Made by a program: the position numbers and the translations under genes. The notes under the pieces were generated by a model, which made no database searches, was not told where the DNA came from, and worked only from the letters and a program-made list of their open reading frames with translations. From Aurantimicrobium minutum (GTDB lineage Bacteria > Actinomycetota > Actinomycetes > Actinomycetales > Microbacteriaceae), in assembly GCF_029894165.1 (NCBI RefSeq), contig NZ_JARXXU010000001.1:744001-808000 (forward strand): DNA of 64,000 nucleotides, written 5' to 3'. Below are positions 17,572 through 26,791 of this stretch, piece after piece. Position 1 is the stretch's first letter; each line of letters starts with the position of its first letter.

Positions 17572-18795
17572 TTACGATTCTACCTTTCGCGAACCTGAAG
17601 AAACGGCGTCAATGGTGCCTTCGGCGAGGGTCAGGCTGAAGGTGGTTGCCGCGGGTGCTTCGGCTGCGGCGCGGACGACCTTGCCAGACGCAAGCACAGC
17701 GATGGCGTAGCCGCGGTCGAGAGTGTGTTGGGGAGAGAGCGCTCGGAGCTGAGTTTTCAAGGACTGAGTTTCTTGCGCGGCATTGTGCAAGATACGGTCA
17801 ACCACATCTGAACCTCGTTGCACCGTGCGCACGATTTCTTCTGCGCGGGTCGTGATAATCCATTCGGCATCTGCGAGCACCGGTCGAGAACGTAACGTAT
17901 CGAGCTTGTCTGACTCGGAAGAAAGGAAACCGGTCACGCGGTTAGCGATGCGACTGCGCGCATCGGCCACGCGCGCGAGTTCTTCACTCACGTCGGGAAC
18001 AACGCGCTTGGCCGCATCCGTTGGTGTGGACGCACGCAAGTCCGCCACGTTGTCCAACAGCGGGGCATCGGCTTCGTGGCCGATGGCACTCACCAGGGGG
18101 GTGACACAGGCAGCAGCTGCACGGACGAGCTTCTCGTCGCTGAAGGGCAGCAAATTCTGGAAGTCGCCACCGCCGCGGGCGATGATGATGACGTCAACAG
18201 TGGGATCTGCATCGAGTTTCTGGATGGCTGCGATGACCTCCGGCACGGTCTGATCGCCCTGCACCTTGGTGTGGATGACGGTGAACTCGACCTGAGGCCA
18301 ACGTAGGTGGGCATTCCGCAGGACATCTTTTTCGGCATCGGAGTCTTGCCCGGTAATCAATCCGATGCGCTGAGGGAGAAAGGGAAGGGGAACTTTGCGG
18401 TCCGCATCAAAGAGACCCTCTGTCGCGAGTTGTGTGCGCAGACGTTCAAGTTTTTCCAGCAAATCGCCGAGACCCACATGGCGCAGCTCCAGGATGTTGA
18501 GCCCTAAGTTGCCGTTCTTCTTCCAGAAGTCGACCTTCACCAACGCGATGACGCGATCACCTTGTTTGATATCAGCCGGCATATTCGTTTTTGCGTTCGA
18601 CCAGATGGTGAAGCCCATGGTGGAGTCTTCAGTGAGGTCTTTGAGTTTGCCAAAGACGCCGGAGGATCGCTGATCCCACTGGGTAATCTCGCCTTCGACC
18701 CAGACCAGCCCAAGGCGGTCCAGATAGGACTTGAGCTTGGTGGTGAGCGCGGCAATGGGCCACGGATTCTCCGGGGTGGCCGCCATTTCGCTCAT
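17572..18795 (-). CDS. xseA: Exodeoxyribonuclease VII large subunit
   Basis: The catalytic subunit of exonuclease VII, about 407 residues. It has an N-terminal OB-fold ([20 protein letters not shown]) and the catalytic core with [34 protein letters not shown] and SAIGHEAD. The C-terminus is a coiled-coil arm ending with [11 protein letters not shown] 18795 is chosen; the frame is open to GTG 18825, 32 bases from the divergent ispH start, and the longer form cannot be excluded. The gene heads the xseA-xseB-DUF4245-carbonic anhydrase operon. Confidence 0.93.
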   Translation of the reverse strand: MSEMAATPENPWPIAALTTKLKSYLDRLGLVWVEGEITQWDQRSSGVFGKLKDLTEDSTMGFTIWSNAKTNMPADIKQGDRVIALVKVDFWKKNGNLGLNILELRHVGLGDLLEKLERLRTQLATEGLFDADRKVPLPFLPQRIGLITGQDSDAEKDVLRNAHLRWPQVEFTVIHTKVQGDQTVPEVIAAIQKLDADPTVDVIIIARGGGDFQNLLPFSDEKLVRAAAACVTPLVSAIGHEADAPLLDNVADLRASTPTDAAKRVVPDVSEELARVADARSRIANRVTGFLSSESDKLDTLRSRPVLADAEWIITTRAEEIVRTVQRGSDVVDRILHNAAQETQSLKTQLRALSPQHTLDRGYAIAVLASGKVVRAAAEAPAATTFSLTLAEGTIDAVSSGSRKVES

Positions 18796-18844
18796 ACTCT
18801 CGAGGGTAGTCGAGACCACGGTCACGCACCCACTTCTTCTCTCC

Positions 18845-18850
18845 TACACT
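18845..18850 (+). promoter_or_regulatory. Candidate -10 box for a leaderless ispH transcript
   Basis: TACACT lies seven bases before the GTG start of ispH, which has no clear ribosome site. This is the spacing expected if transcription begins at the start codon. A good -35 box is not seen. Confidence 0.4.
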
Positions 18851-18857
18851 GGAACAC

Positions 18858-19880
18858 GTGAGCGCTAAGAACATCGGTCTGGGTATGCCCCGCATTGCCC
18901 GCCCCACCATGACTCTCGTGGAGATGCCGTCGCCCGAGCCCAAGCGTGTTCTGCTGGCAGCACCACGTGGCTATTGCGCCGGAGTGGACCGTGCCGTGAT
19001 CACCGTGGAGAAGGCACTCGAGACCTATGGGGCTCCGGTGTATGTGCGCAAAGAGATCGTGCACAACAAGCACGTTGTCACCACGTTGGAAGAAGCCGGT
19101 GCCATCTTCGTCAACGAAGTAGATGAAGTACCCGAAGGCTCACACCTCGTTTTCTCTGCACACGGTGTCTCACCAGCCGTCGTCGCTGAGGCTGAATCTC
19201 GCAACATGCAGGCCATTGATGCCACCTGCCCATTGGTGACCAAGGTTCACCGTGAAGCAGTGCGTTTCGCCCGAGACGATTACGAAATCTTGTTGATTGG
19301 TCACATCGGTCACGAAGAAGTGGAGGGCACCGCTGGTGAAGCTCCCGACCACGTCACCATCGTCGACGGCCCTCATGCAGTGGACTCGATTGTGGTCAAG
19401 GACCCCAACAAGGTGGTGTGGCTTTCTCAGACCACGCTGAGCGTGGACGAAACCATGGAGACGGTGCGTCTCTTGCGTGAGCGCTTCCCGAACTTGCAAG
19501 ATCCCCCCAGCGATGACATTTGTTATGCCACGCAAAACCGCCAGGTTGCCATCAAGAAGGTCGCTGCACAATCAGACCTCGTGATTGTGGTGGGCTCGGC
19601 CAACTCGTCGAACTCGGTTCGTTTGGTCGAAGTAGCGCTGGAATACGGCGCCAAGGCGTCGTACCGAGTGGACTTTGCGGACGAAATCAAGCAGGAATGG
19701 TTTGAGGGTGTCTCTTCTGTAGGAGTCACCAGTGGCGCCTCTGTTCCGGAGGAACTCGTGCAAGATGTGCTCGAGGTGCTGGCAACCGGTGGTTTCACCA
19801 CGATCGAAGAAGTAAAAACGGCCGAGGAAGACCTTATTTTCTCTCTGCCCAAAGAGCTTCGCCCCAAACGTTCGGTCTAA
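18858..19880 (+). CDS. ispH: 4-hydroxy-3-methylbut-2-enyl diphosphate reductase
   Basis: The last enzyme of the MEP isoprenoid pathway, making isopentenyl and dimethylallyl diphosphate. The 340-residue protein has the three iron-sulfur cluster cysteines Cys40 (RGYCAGV), Cys124 (DATCPLV) and Cys222 (DICYATQ), plus the VGSANSSNS substrate motif. The N-terminus has about 28 residues before the first strand, a little long for the family. It is divergent from xseA. The start is GTG 18858. Confidence 0.95.
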   Translation: MSAKNIGLGMPRIARPTMTLVEMPSPEPKRVLLAAPRGYCAGVDRAVITVEKALETYGAPVYVRKEIVHNKHVVTTLEEAGAIFVNEVDEVPEGSHLVFSAHGVSPAVVAEAESRNMQAIDATCPLVTKVHREAVRFARDDYEILLIGHIGHEEVEGTAGEAPDHVTIVDGPHAVDSIVVKDPNKVVWLSQTTLSVDETMETVRLLRERFPNLQDPPSDDICYATQNRQVAIKKVAAQSDLVIVVGSANSSNSVRLVEVALEYGAKASYRVDFADEIKQEWFEGVSSVGVTSGASVPEELVQDVLEVLATGGFTTIEEVKTAEEDLIFSLPKELRPKRSV

Positions 19881-19932
19881 ACACACTCGCAGCTTGCCCA
19901 AAACCTTTCACTGTGAGGAATATAGTGACGGG

Positions 19933-20520
19933 GTGGAATCAAAGAAGCGTGGCCCCTACCAAAAGGGCATAGATAAGAAGCGCGAGATCATGACCGTGGC
20001 GATGGTCTATTTCTCTAAGAATGGTTTTTACGCCACCTCCATGCGCGAAATCGCCAAAGCCTGTGACCTCACCCAGGCGGGTTTGTTGCACCACTTTGGT
20101 TCCAAAGAAGAACTACTCATGAAGATCATCGAAGAACGTGATGCGATCCAGGGCAATCGTTTTGAGCTCGGTCACGGTACCTGGATCGAACGAATTCTCG
20201 CCATTGCACGGGAGGACATATCGAATAAAACCGAGGCCCTCTTGTTCTCGACGTTGGCGGCTGAAGCAGAAGACCCAGCTCACCCTGCGCACAGCTTTAT
20301 GGTGACGCGTTACCGTGATACCGTCGCGTTGTTTGCGAGCTATATCGCGAAAGACGCGGGCAGGGATGTTCCTGCCCCCGAAGATGTTCTGAGCTCGCGC
20401 ATCGTTGTGGCTATCTGGGATGGTTTGCAGCTGCAGTGGCTCATCGATGATGACTTCGACATGATCCCCGCTTTTACTGAGGCGTTGACCCGCGTCGCCG
20501 GGGTAAAACAGAGCGTTTAG
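19933..20520 (+). CDS. TetR/AcrR-family transcriptional regulator
   Basis: The 195-residue protein has an N-terminal TetR helix-turn-helix (about residues 12-58, with TSMREIAKACDLTQAGLLHHF) and a variable ligand domain. GTG 19933 is chosen because the residues upstream (from ATG 19894) do not look like a domain. It lies directly upstream of, and on the same strand as, the family 3 glycosidase, 76 bp away. A role in controlling that gene, with a sugar or glycoside as inducer, is inference. Confidence 0.85.
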   Translation: MESKKRGPYQKGIDKKREIMTVAMVYFSKNGFYATSMREIAKACDLTQAGLLHHFGSKEELLMKIIEERDAIQGNRFELGHGTWIERILAIAREDISNKTEALLFSTLAAEAEDPAHPAHSFMVTRYRDTVALFASYIAKDAGRDVPAPEDVLSSRIVVAIWDGLQLQWLIDDDFDMIPAFTEALTRVAGVKQSV

Positions 20521-20583
20521 CCCGCACTGGGGTTTCGTTGACTACTCCGTTAATAAACCTCTCATCTGAAGGGTTTTTAGTGT

Positions 20584-20589
20584 TATCGT
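20584..20589 (+). promoter_or_regulatory. Candidate -10 box for a leaderless glycosidase transcript
   Basis: TATCGT lies seven bases before ATG 20597, and that ATG has no ribosome site. An imperfect AAACC/GGTTT repeat (20555-20559 and 20572-20576) just upstream could be a regulator site. Confidence 0.3.
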
Positions 20590-20596
20590 GACTGCT

Positions 20597-23023
20597 ATGA
20601 AAAGTTTCCCTCGCGAGATTGTTGACCTCATCTCGAAGCTCAGTGTTGAGCAAAAAGTTTCCCTTGTCAGTGGCGATGGCCCCTGGTCGACCACCGCAAT
20701 CCCAGAAATTGGGCTGCGACGAATGGTCATGTCCGATGGCCCCAGCGGTGTTCGTGGAGAAGTGTGGGATGAGCGCCACAAGTCATTCACCCTGCCCTCT
20801 GCCACGTGCACGTCGGCAACCTGGAATCGAGATGCCCTGACAACTCTCGGTGCCATCTCAGCCCTGGAAGCGCGCAGTAAGGGTGTCTCGATTGTTCTGG
20901 GTCCCACCATCAACTTGCACCGCTCACCGCTGGGTGGCCGCCACTTTGAAGCATTTAGCGAAGACCCCTACCTCACCGGTGAACTTTCCGTTTCCTACAT
21001 CAAGGGCGCTCAAGACAACGGCGTGGCCACCACCCCGAAGCACTACGTCGCCAACGACAGCGAAAACGAACGTTTCACTGTCGACGCAATCGTGGACGAG
21101 CGCACCCTACGTGAGGTCTACCTCGCTCCTTTCGAAGATTCCGTTGTTGACGGTGAAGCCTGGGGCATGATGGCTGCCTACAACGCCGTCAATGGTGAAA
21201 CCATGACGGAGAACGATCTACTGCGCACGCCGCTACAAACAGAGTGGGGCTTTGACGGTTTCATGGTCTCGGACTGGACCGCTGTTCGTTCTGTGGAGGA
21301 AGCCGGTAACGCCGGACTTGATCTTGCTATGCCAGGACCTGCCACAATCTGGAATGAAGGATTGTTGGCGGCCGTCCAAGCCGGCACCGTCAGCATGGAC
21401 GCTCTCGATGACAAGGTCGCACGTCTGCTTCTCTTGGCTCAGCGCGTCGGTGCACTCGGTGATTCGGTAGCCAAGACTCCCGCCCGCATTGATGCTCGTG
21501 CAGAAATTCGCACGATCGCAGCCCAGGGCATGGTTCTCGTAGAGAACTCCGGCGTATTGCCACTTGCTGGTGCCTCCAGCATCGCGGTTATCGGTCAACA
21601 TGCCGAAATCGGCCGTATCGGTGGCGGCGGCTCCGCTACCACCATCCCGTACGACTCTGTATCGCCGTTACGCGGTATCCGTGAGGCAGCACCTGCTGGT
21701 GCTACCGTCGCGCACGCCTATGGCGTCTATTCGGTTGATGCCCTCGAAGATTACCCACTCGAACAGATCACCGCATCGAACGGGGAGCACGGGATTGACG
21801 TGTCCTGGTTCGGCGAAGAAGGCAACCTGTTAGAAAGCGAAGTTCGCTACGCCAACTTCCTCACCCGCCAGTGGCCCGACATCAGCCTCGCCGCCAAGAG
21901 TGTGAAAGCCTCGACCACCTTTACGGCCGTTGTTGACGGCGTTCACCGCTTCGGTGGCGGCGGGATGGGTCACCTCACTGTGTATATCAACGGCGAACAG
22001 CGTATCTCGGAAAAAATTCAGCCCGAAGGTGCTGACCCCGCGGAGGCGCTTCTCGCTCCACCCCAGCGTTACGTGGATATTGAACTGGCTGCGGGTGAGC
22101 AAGTTGTGATCTCAACCGAGTTCGTGACCGACATCCCCCTGTTCTTTGGTCTTGTGACCTCCATCTTTGGTTACCGTGCACCTCGCAAGAGTGAGCAAGC
22201 GGAATGGGACGAGGCCATCGCCCTCGCGAAGGCCTCCGACGTCGCCATTGTCGTCGTGGGAACAACCGCTCTGGTGGAAAGCGAAGGTCACGACCGTGAC
22301 TCTCTCGCCCTCCCCGGCCAGCAGGACGCACTTGTGGATGCGGTTATTGCCGCAAACCCCAACACCATCGTGGTCGTGAACGCGGGTTCTCCTGTGGAGA
22401 TGCCGTGGCGCACGAAGGCAGCTGCTGTTGTGCTCACCTGGTTCCCCGGTGAAGAGTACGGACACGCGCTCGCCGATGTTCTTTTTGGTCACGCAGAGCC
22501 CGGTGGCCGTCTCCCGACCACCTGGCCCGTGGCCATGGCAGATGTTCCTGTATTGGACACCACTCCGAAAGATGGAAAGCTCGTCTATTCCGAGGGCCTC
22601 AACATCGGATACCGTGCGTGGGCTGCCTCGGGCAAGACGCCGGCCTATGAATTTGGCTATGGACTCGGGTACACCACGTGGGAACTCGTCGACTTCACGG
22701 CGCCGGCGAATGTCGCTCCCGGTGAAGATTTCGAGGTGACCGTTTCGATGACGAATACAGGTGATCGTGACGGCAGTGACGTGGTGCAAATTTATGCATC
22801 ACGCGAGAACTCCACCGTGACCCGTCCACCGCTGTGGCTCTGTGGTTTTGACCGTGTCAGCGCCGAAGCCGGTGAAACCGTCTCCGTGACGCTGACCATC
22901 AAGGGTCGCGCATTCGCAGACTGGGCATCTGGCTGGAACTACGAAGTAGGAACATTTACGCTCAGCGCAGCCCGTTCGGTCAAGCTTGACGGTGCGCTCA
23001 ATGCCGACGTCACCGTGAACTAA
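20597..23023 (+). CDS. Glycoside hydrolase family 3 beta-glucosidase with PA14 insertion
   Basis: The 808-residue enzyme has the family 3 order. The N-terminal barrel (about 40-280) carries PKHYVAND near residue 150 and the nucleophile Asp in GFMVSDW near residue 226. The C-terminal sandwich is interrupted by a PA14-like domain (about 400-520), resumes with the probable acid/base Glu in ESEGHDR, and ends in a fibronectin type III-like domain (about 700-775). No signal peptide is seen, so it acts on imported glycosides. Substrate is unresolved; phenolic glucosides would fit the surrounding aromatic genes. ATG 20597 is preferred over GTG 20588. A 20-bp hairpin ends the gene. Confidence 0.9.
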   Translation: MKSFPREIVDLISKLSVEQKVSLVSGDGPWSTTAIPEIGLRRMVMSDGPSGVRGEVWDERHKSFTLPSATCTSATWNRDALTTLGAISALEARSKGVSIVLGPTINLHRSPLGGRHFEAFSEDPYLTGELSVSYIKGAQDNGVATTPKHYVANDSENERFTVDAIVDERTLREVYLAPFEDSVVDGEAWGMMAAYNAVNGETMTENDLLRTPLQTEWGFDGFMVSDWTAVRSVEEAGNAGLDLAMPGPATIWNEGLLAAVQAGTVSMDALDDKVARLLLLAQRVGALGDSVAKTPARIDARAEIRTIAAQGMVLVENSGVLPLAGASSIAVIGQHAEIGRIGGGGSATTIPYDSVSPLRGIREAAPAGATVAHAYGVYSVDALEDYPLEQITASNGEHGIDVSWFGEEGNLLESEVRYANFLTRQWPDISLAAKSVKASTTFTAVVDGVHRFGGGGMGHLTVYINGEQRISEKIQPEGADPAEALLAPPQRYVDIELAAGEQVVISTEFVTDIPLFFGLVTSIFGYRAPRKSEQAEWDEAIALAKASDVAIVVVGTTALVESEGHDRDSLALPGQQDALVDAVIAANPNTIVVVNAGSPVEMPWRTKAAAVVLTWFPGEEYGHALADVLFGHAEPGGRLPTTWPVAMADVPVLDTTPKDGKLVYSEGLNIGYRAWAASGKTPAYEFGYGLGYTTWELVDFTAPANVAPGEDFEVTVSMTNTGDRDGSDVVQIYASRENSTVTRPPLWLCGFDRVSAEAGETVSVTLTIKGRAFADWASGWNYEVGTFTLSAARSVKLDGALNADVTVN

Positions 23024-23029
23024 TCCCAT

Positions 23030-23073
23030 AACTGTCTGTGGGGGTGTCCGTTTGGACACCCCCACAGACAGTT
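23030..23073. terminator. Very strong bidirectional terminator
   Basis: A perfect 20-bp stem (23030-23049 with 23054-23073) has a GTTT loop and AA/TT ends. It fills the gap between two convergent stop codons (23023 and 23083). It is the longest perfect inverted repeat I found in the window. Confidence 0.85.
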
Positions 23074-23082
23074 AACGTGCGG

Positions 23083-24015
23083 CTAGATGCGTGCGTGGAT
23101 AAACGCCGCCATGGAGTTGAGTGTGCGATCCATGGGCTCGCAGTCCTGGGGGTAACGGTTGATATGAGCGTGAGGCGTTCCTGGCTCGAAGCTCACCTCC
23201 ACATCGACTCCTGCGGCAGCGAGCTGTTCAGCGAACTTCTCGCCGGAGGAGCGCAGTGCGTCGTATTCGCAGTTAATGATCTGCGTTGCGGGATAACCGG
23301 TGTGGTCTTCCACTTCACCGGCGAACCACCAGCGGGGAGCTCCGGCAATATTGTCATTCGTGAGGTATTTGTTGAGGCCCTCGACCATCTCGCGTCCAAT
23401 GCCGAAACCGTTGACCTCTTCGAGTTTGCTCTGCAGCTCCTCGCTATAGGGAGGAAGCGTGTGGTGGAGCAGTGGGCAACTGAGCAAAACTCCGGTCACT
23501 GCATTCAATCCGAGGTCACGCTGCTGGACAGCGAGTGCTGCGGAGAGCGCACCACCGGCACTAATGCCGCCGACAAAGATTTTTGACGCGTCAATACCGA
23601 GTTCGGTCGCGTTCTCGAGGAGCCACTTTAGGGTGGCTAGGCCATCTTCCTGTGGTGCAGGGAAGAGGACGCCATCGTTGCACAGGCGGTAGTCCACCGC
23701 CACAACAACCATGGGGGTGCGGTCTGCGATTTCGCGAGCGACAACATCAGATTCGTTCTGCCAGAGCCCACCTTCTGTGAAACCGCCACCGTGGAACCAC
23801 AGCAGCGCCGGAAGGGTTGCGGTATTTCCTTCGGGGCGATAGACGCGCACGGGAATTTCTGCCTCTGGAGATACCACGGTGATGTCGGTGGTGTGGATTG
23901 CGGGGGAGACATAGTCAGTGAGGGGTGCGTTGAAGATTTCTAGTTTTTGACCAAAGTCCAAGTTTTCATCAGCGAAAACGTCGAGGCGATCTGCGAAGAG
24001 GGGATGTAGAGGCAT
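23083..24015 (-). CDS. Alpha/beta hydrolase, hormone-sensitive-lipase-type esterase
   Basis: The 310-residue esterase has the HSL-family oxyanion motif HGGGFTEG, nucleophile GGISAGG (Ser), Asp in the CEYDALRSSGE segment and His in TPHAH. Enzymes of this group cut short-chain acyl or aryl esters in the cytoplasm. It is clearly a paralogue of the esterase at 29.4 kb: both end their core with a SFEPGTxH motif after RxSGExFAEQL. It is divergent from the oligopeptide-type ABC operon and shares its 244-bp promoter region. Confidence 0.85.
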   Translation of the reverse strand: MPLHPLFADRLDVFADENLDFGQKLEIFNAPLTDYVSPAIHTTDITVVSPEAEIPVRVYRPEGNTATLPALLWFHGGGFTEGGLWQNESDVVAREIADRTPMVVVAVDYRLCNDGVLFPAPQEDGLATLKWLLENATELGIDASKIFVGGISAGGALSAALAVQQRDLGLNAVTGVLLSCPLLHHTLPPYSEELQSKLEEVNGFGIGREMVEGLNKYLTNDNIAGAPRWWFAGEVEDHTGYPATQIINCEYDALRSSGEKFAEQLAAAGVDVEVSFEPGTPHAHINRYPQDCEPMDRTLNSMAAFIHARI

Positions 24016-24167
24016 GCGTTTACCTTATGTCGGAGAGGAGTAAAAGTGGGAGTGAAGCATGTTTTCACCGTGGGAAACAGAAATTTCTCGACAGTGAGGT
24101 GTAACAAATCCGCGTAGTCAAGCCTGAGTTCTGTAACAAAAAATAACAACTTGATAAAGGATTTTTG

Positions 24168-24191
24168 AAAACCTACAGGATTATAGGTTTT
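24168..24191. promoter_or_regulatory. Operator candidate in the divergent esterase / ABC importer promoter
   Basis: AAAACCTA and TAGGTTTT form a perfect 8-bp dyad around an 8-bp centre, 70-90 bp before the binding-protein start. A TTGATA at 24151-24156 just upstream could be a -35 box. The 244-bp gap (24016-24259) shows no coding sequence. Confidence 0.45.
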
Positions 24192-24259
24192 GATGCTATT
24201 TTAGTTTCTTGGCGGTCCAAGACGGATTGCTTCTTATTCAGATATGAAAGGGACCAAAG

Positions 24260-25780
24260 ATGTTCCGTTGGAAACTATCCGTCACCGCTGCTGTCGCAGC
24301 TGCGACGCTCGCACTGTCCGGATGTGCTGCATCCGACTCTGCACCAGCGACTGACGAGTCCGTAGTACTCGGCCAGATCATTGCACCAAGCTCCTTCGAC
24401 GTCAGCCAGGCTGAGTGGGGTAACCGCGCACTCTACTACCAGGCTGTCTACGACACCCTCCTGGTCACCAACGCAGATGGATCGATCGATCCTTACCTCG
24501 CGTCGGCATACTCCTACAACGAGGACAACACTGTCCTGACCCTCACCCTTCGTGACGACGTCAAGTTCACCGACGGCACTGCGTTCAACGCAGATGTTGC
24601 TGTTCAGAACCTGGAGCGATTCAAGAACGGTGGCGGTCTTGCCGCTAACGACTTCGCCAGCGTCGAATCCTTCGAGGCAACTGACGACTACACCGTTGTC
24701 ATCACCCTCTCTGCTCCAGATCCTGCACTGACCACCTACATCGGTCGCGAAGCTGGTCTGATGGCAAGCCCTGCAATGTTTGATGCAGAAGATGCTGCAA
24801 CCAACCCCATCGGTTCTGGCCCCTACATCCTGGACCAGAAGGCAACCGTTGACGGTTCTAGCTACGTCTTCACCGCTAACCCTGACTACTGGAACCCAGA
24901 AGTTCAGCACTACACCGAGATCACCATGAAGGTGCTGTCTGACCCCACCGCCATTACCAACGCAATTCAGGCTGGCGAAGTTAACGCTGCCAAGCTTGCT
25001 GGTAACAAGGACAACGCTCAGATCGAGGGCGCTGGTTGGGCACTCAACATGAACGAGCTTGACTTCATGGGTCTGCTCCTCCTGGACCGCGCCGGAACCA
25101 CTAACCCTGCACTGGGTGATGTCAAGGTTCGCCAGGCCATCAACTACGCTGTCGACCGCGAGGGACTCCTCGAGGCACTTCAGCAGGGTAACGGTACTGC
25201 CACCACTCAGGTATTCAAGGAATCTTCTCCTGCATACGACCCCGCACTGGATGAGATGTACCCCTACGACCCCGCAAAGGCTAAGAAGCTTCTTGCGGAA
25301 GCCGGATACGCAGATGGTCTCACCATCTCCATGCCCAGCACCGTCGTACTCGACCCAACTGCATTCACTATCATCGCTCAGCAGCTCGCTGACGTAGGTA
25401 TCACTGCTGAATACAGCGACACCGCTCCTGAGAACTACATTGCAGACATGCTTGCACCTAAGTTCCCAGCTGCATACATGGCACTCGAAGAGCAGAAGGA
25501 CTGGCAGCTCATTCAGTTCATGCTGAGCCCCACTGCTATCTTCAACCCCTTCAAGTACGCTGATGCAACTTCGACCGCTCTGATCAACGAGATCCAGGCT
25601 GGCGACGAGGCAACTCAGAACGCTAAGGCTAAGGAACTCAACAAGTTCGTTGTTGAGCAGGCTTGGTTCGCACCGTTCTTCCGTGTACAGGTTGGCTACG
25701 CTACCGATCCCGCAACTTCGGTAACCGTCATGCCTACCAACGCTGTTCCATCGCTCTACGATATTCAGCCTAAGAAGTAA
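24260..25780 (+). CDS. ABC transporter substrate-binding lipoprotein, family 5 (oligopeptide type)
   Basis: The 506-residue protein has a lipoprotein signal (basic MFRWK, hydrophobic core, lipobox LSGC with Cys22) and the SBP_bac_5 fold. Signature stretches are SYNEDNTVLTLTLRDDVKFTDG near residue 95 and KVRQAINYAVDREG near residue 290. It would bind a peptide-like or other amphipathic small molecule outside the membrane. Codon use is strongly biased toward C-ending codons, suggesting high expression. AAAGGGACCAAAG gives a ribosome site. A hairpin separates it from the permease genes. Confidence 0.92.
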   Translation: MFRWKLSVTAAVAAATLALSGCAASDSAPATDESVVLGQIIAPSSFDVSQAEWGNRALYYQAVYDTLLVTNADGSIDPYLASAYSYNEDNTVLTLTLRDDVKFTDGTAFNADVAVQNLERFKNGGGLAANDFASVESFEATDDYTVVITLSAPDPALTTYIGREAGLMASPAMFDAEDAATNPIGSGPYILDQKATVDGSSYVFTANPDYWNPEVQHYTEITMKVLSDPTAITNAIQAGEVNAAKLAGNKDNAQIEGAGWALNMNELDFMGLLLLDRAGTTNPALGDVKVRQAINYAVDREGLLEALQQGNGTATTQVFKESSPAYDPALDEMYPYDPAKAKKLLAEAGYADGLTISMPSTVVLDPTAFTIIAQQLADVGITAEYSDTAPENYIADMLAPKFPAAYMALEEQKDWQLIQFMLSPTAIFNPFKYADATSTALINEIQAGDEATQNAKAKELNKFVVEQAWFAPFFRVQVGYATDPATSVTVMPTNAVPSLYDIQPKK

Positions 25781-25795
25781 CACATAACAACCCTT

Positions 25796-25831
25796 GTGGG
25801 GTCAGCCTGAACTTGTTTAGGCTGGCCCCAC
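25796..25831 (+). terminator. Intercistronic hairpin between binding protein and permease
   Basis: GTGGGGTCAGCCT pairs with AGGCTGGCCCCAC over 13 bp with one G-U pair and a ten-base loop. It sits 16 bases after the binding-protein stop and has no long U-run. It probably attenuates or protects the 3' end so that the binding protein is made in excess over the permease. Confidence 0.55.
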
Positions 25832-25852
25832 TATGGTGATGGGACCCTCCTC

Positions 25853-26791
25853 GTGATTCGATTTATCCTCGGCCGCCTGCTTGCAGGTCTAGTTTTGGTT
25901 CTGGTGATTTCTGCCCTTACCTTCGCCATGCTTTACGCAAACAGCGAAAACATTGCACGCCGTATTCTCGGCCAGCAAGCAACACAAGACCTCATTGAGC
26001 GTAAGACCGAAGAACTCGGTCTGAACCGCCCCCTCTGGCAGCAATACGGTGACTGGGTAGTCAACGCTCTGCAGGGAAACTTTGGTCGCTCCTGGTTTAC
26101 CGGTGAGCTCGTCAGTGAAGGCGTGAGTAACCGCCTCATCGTGACGCTCACCCTGGTACTGGGCGCCACCCTCATCGCAGCCATCGTCGCTGTAGTCCTC
26201 AGCGTTCTCGCTGCCGTCCGCGGAGGCTGGATCGACCGCGTCGTCCAGATCATCTCCATCATTGGTTTTGCTCTGCCGGGCTTCTTGCTCGCGCTGGGCC
26301 TCGTCCTCATCTTCGCCATCAACCTGGGCTGGTTCAACGCCACCGGATACACCCCCATTACGGAAGATGTGGGTGCCTGGTCACGTTCAATTGTTCTCCC
26401 CATTACGGCACTTGCCTTGGGCACCGTCTCGGTCGTCACTCAGCAGGTGCGTGGAGCAATTCTGGATGGACTCAACCGCGACTATGTACGCACCTTGCGC
26501 AGCCGTGGTCTCGGACTGAACAAGATTGTTCTCAAGCACATCCTGCGAAACGCGGGTGGCCCAGCATTGTCGGTTCTGGCCGTTCAGTTCATTGGTCTGC
26601 TCGGTGGCGCCGTCATCGTGGAGCAGGTCTTCGCTATACCTGGTATTGGTCAACTTGCAGTGAGCTCCACGGTCAAGGCTGACATCCCCATGGTGATGGG
26701 GCTCGTTCTTGTCACCGCCATTATCGTCGTACTGGTCAACCTGCTCATTGATCTCAGTCAGGCGGCATTGAACCCGAAAGTGAGAATGTAA
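25853..26791 (+). CDS. ABC transporter permease, DppB/OppB type
   Basis: This 312-residue inner-membrane protein has six hydrophobic spans and the DppB N-terminus (FILGRLLAGLVLVLVISALTF). The cytoplasmic loop motif reads DYVRTLRSRGLGLNKIVLKHILRNAG and contacts the ATPase. It forms the channel with the DppC-like half encoded next. The start is GTG 25853. Its TAA overlaps the following ATG by one base. Confidence 0.92.
   Translation: MIRFILGRLLAGLVLVLVISALTFAMLYANSENIARRILGQQATQDLIERKTEELGLNRPLWQQYGDWVVNALQGNFGRSWFTGELVSEGVSNRLIVTLTLVLGATLIAAIVAVVLSVLAAVRGGWIDRVVQIISIIGFALPGFLLALGLVLIFAINLGWFNATGYTPITEDVGAWSRSIVLPITALALGTVSVVTQQVRGAILDGLNRDYVRTLRSRGLGLNKIVLKHILRNAGGPALSVLAVQFIGLLGGAVIVEQVFAIPGIGQLAVSSTVKADIPMVMGLVLVTAIIVVLVNLLIDLSQAALNPKVRM

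Noticed and set aside
24275-25783. A 502-codon open frame on the minus strand opposite the oligopeptide-type binding protein.
   Set aside because: It mirrors the binding-protein gene exactly, has no ribosome site, and its predicted protein is Ser/Val/Cys-rich without any recognisable domain. Strong codon bias in the real gene removes stops from the opposite frame.
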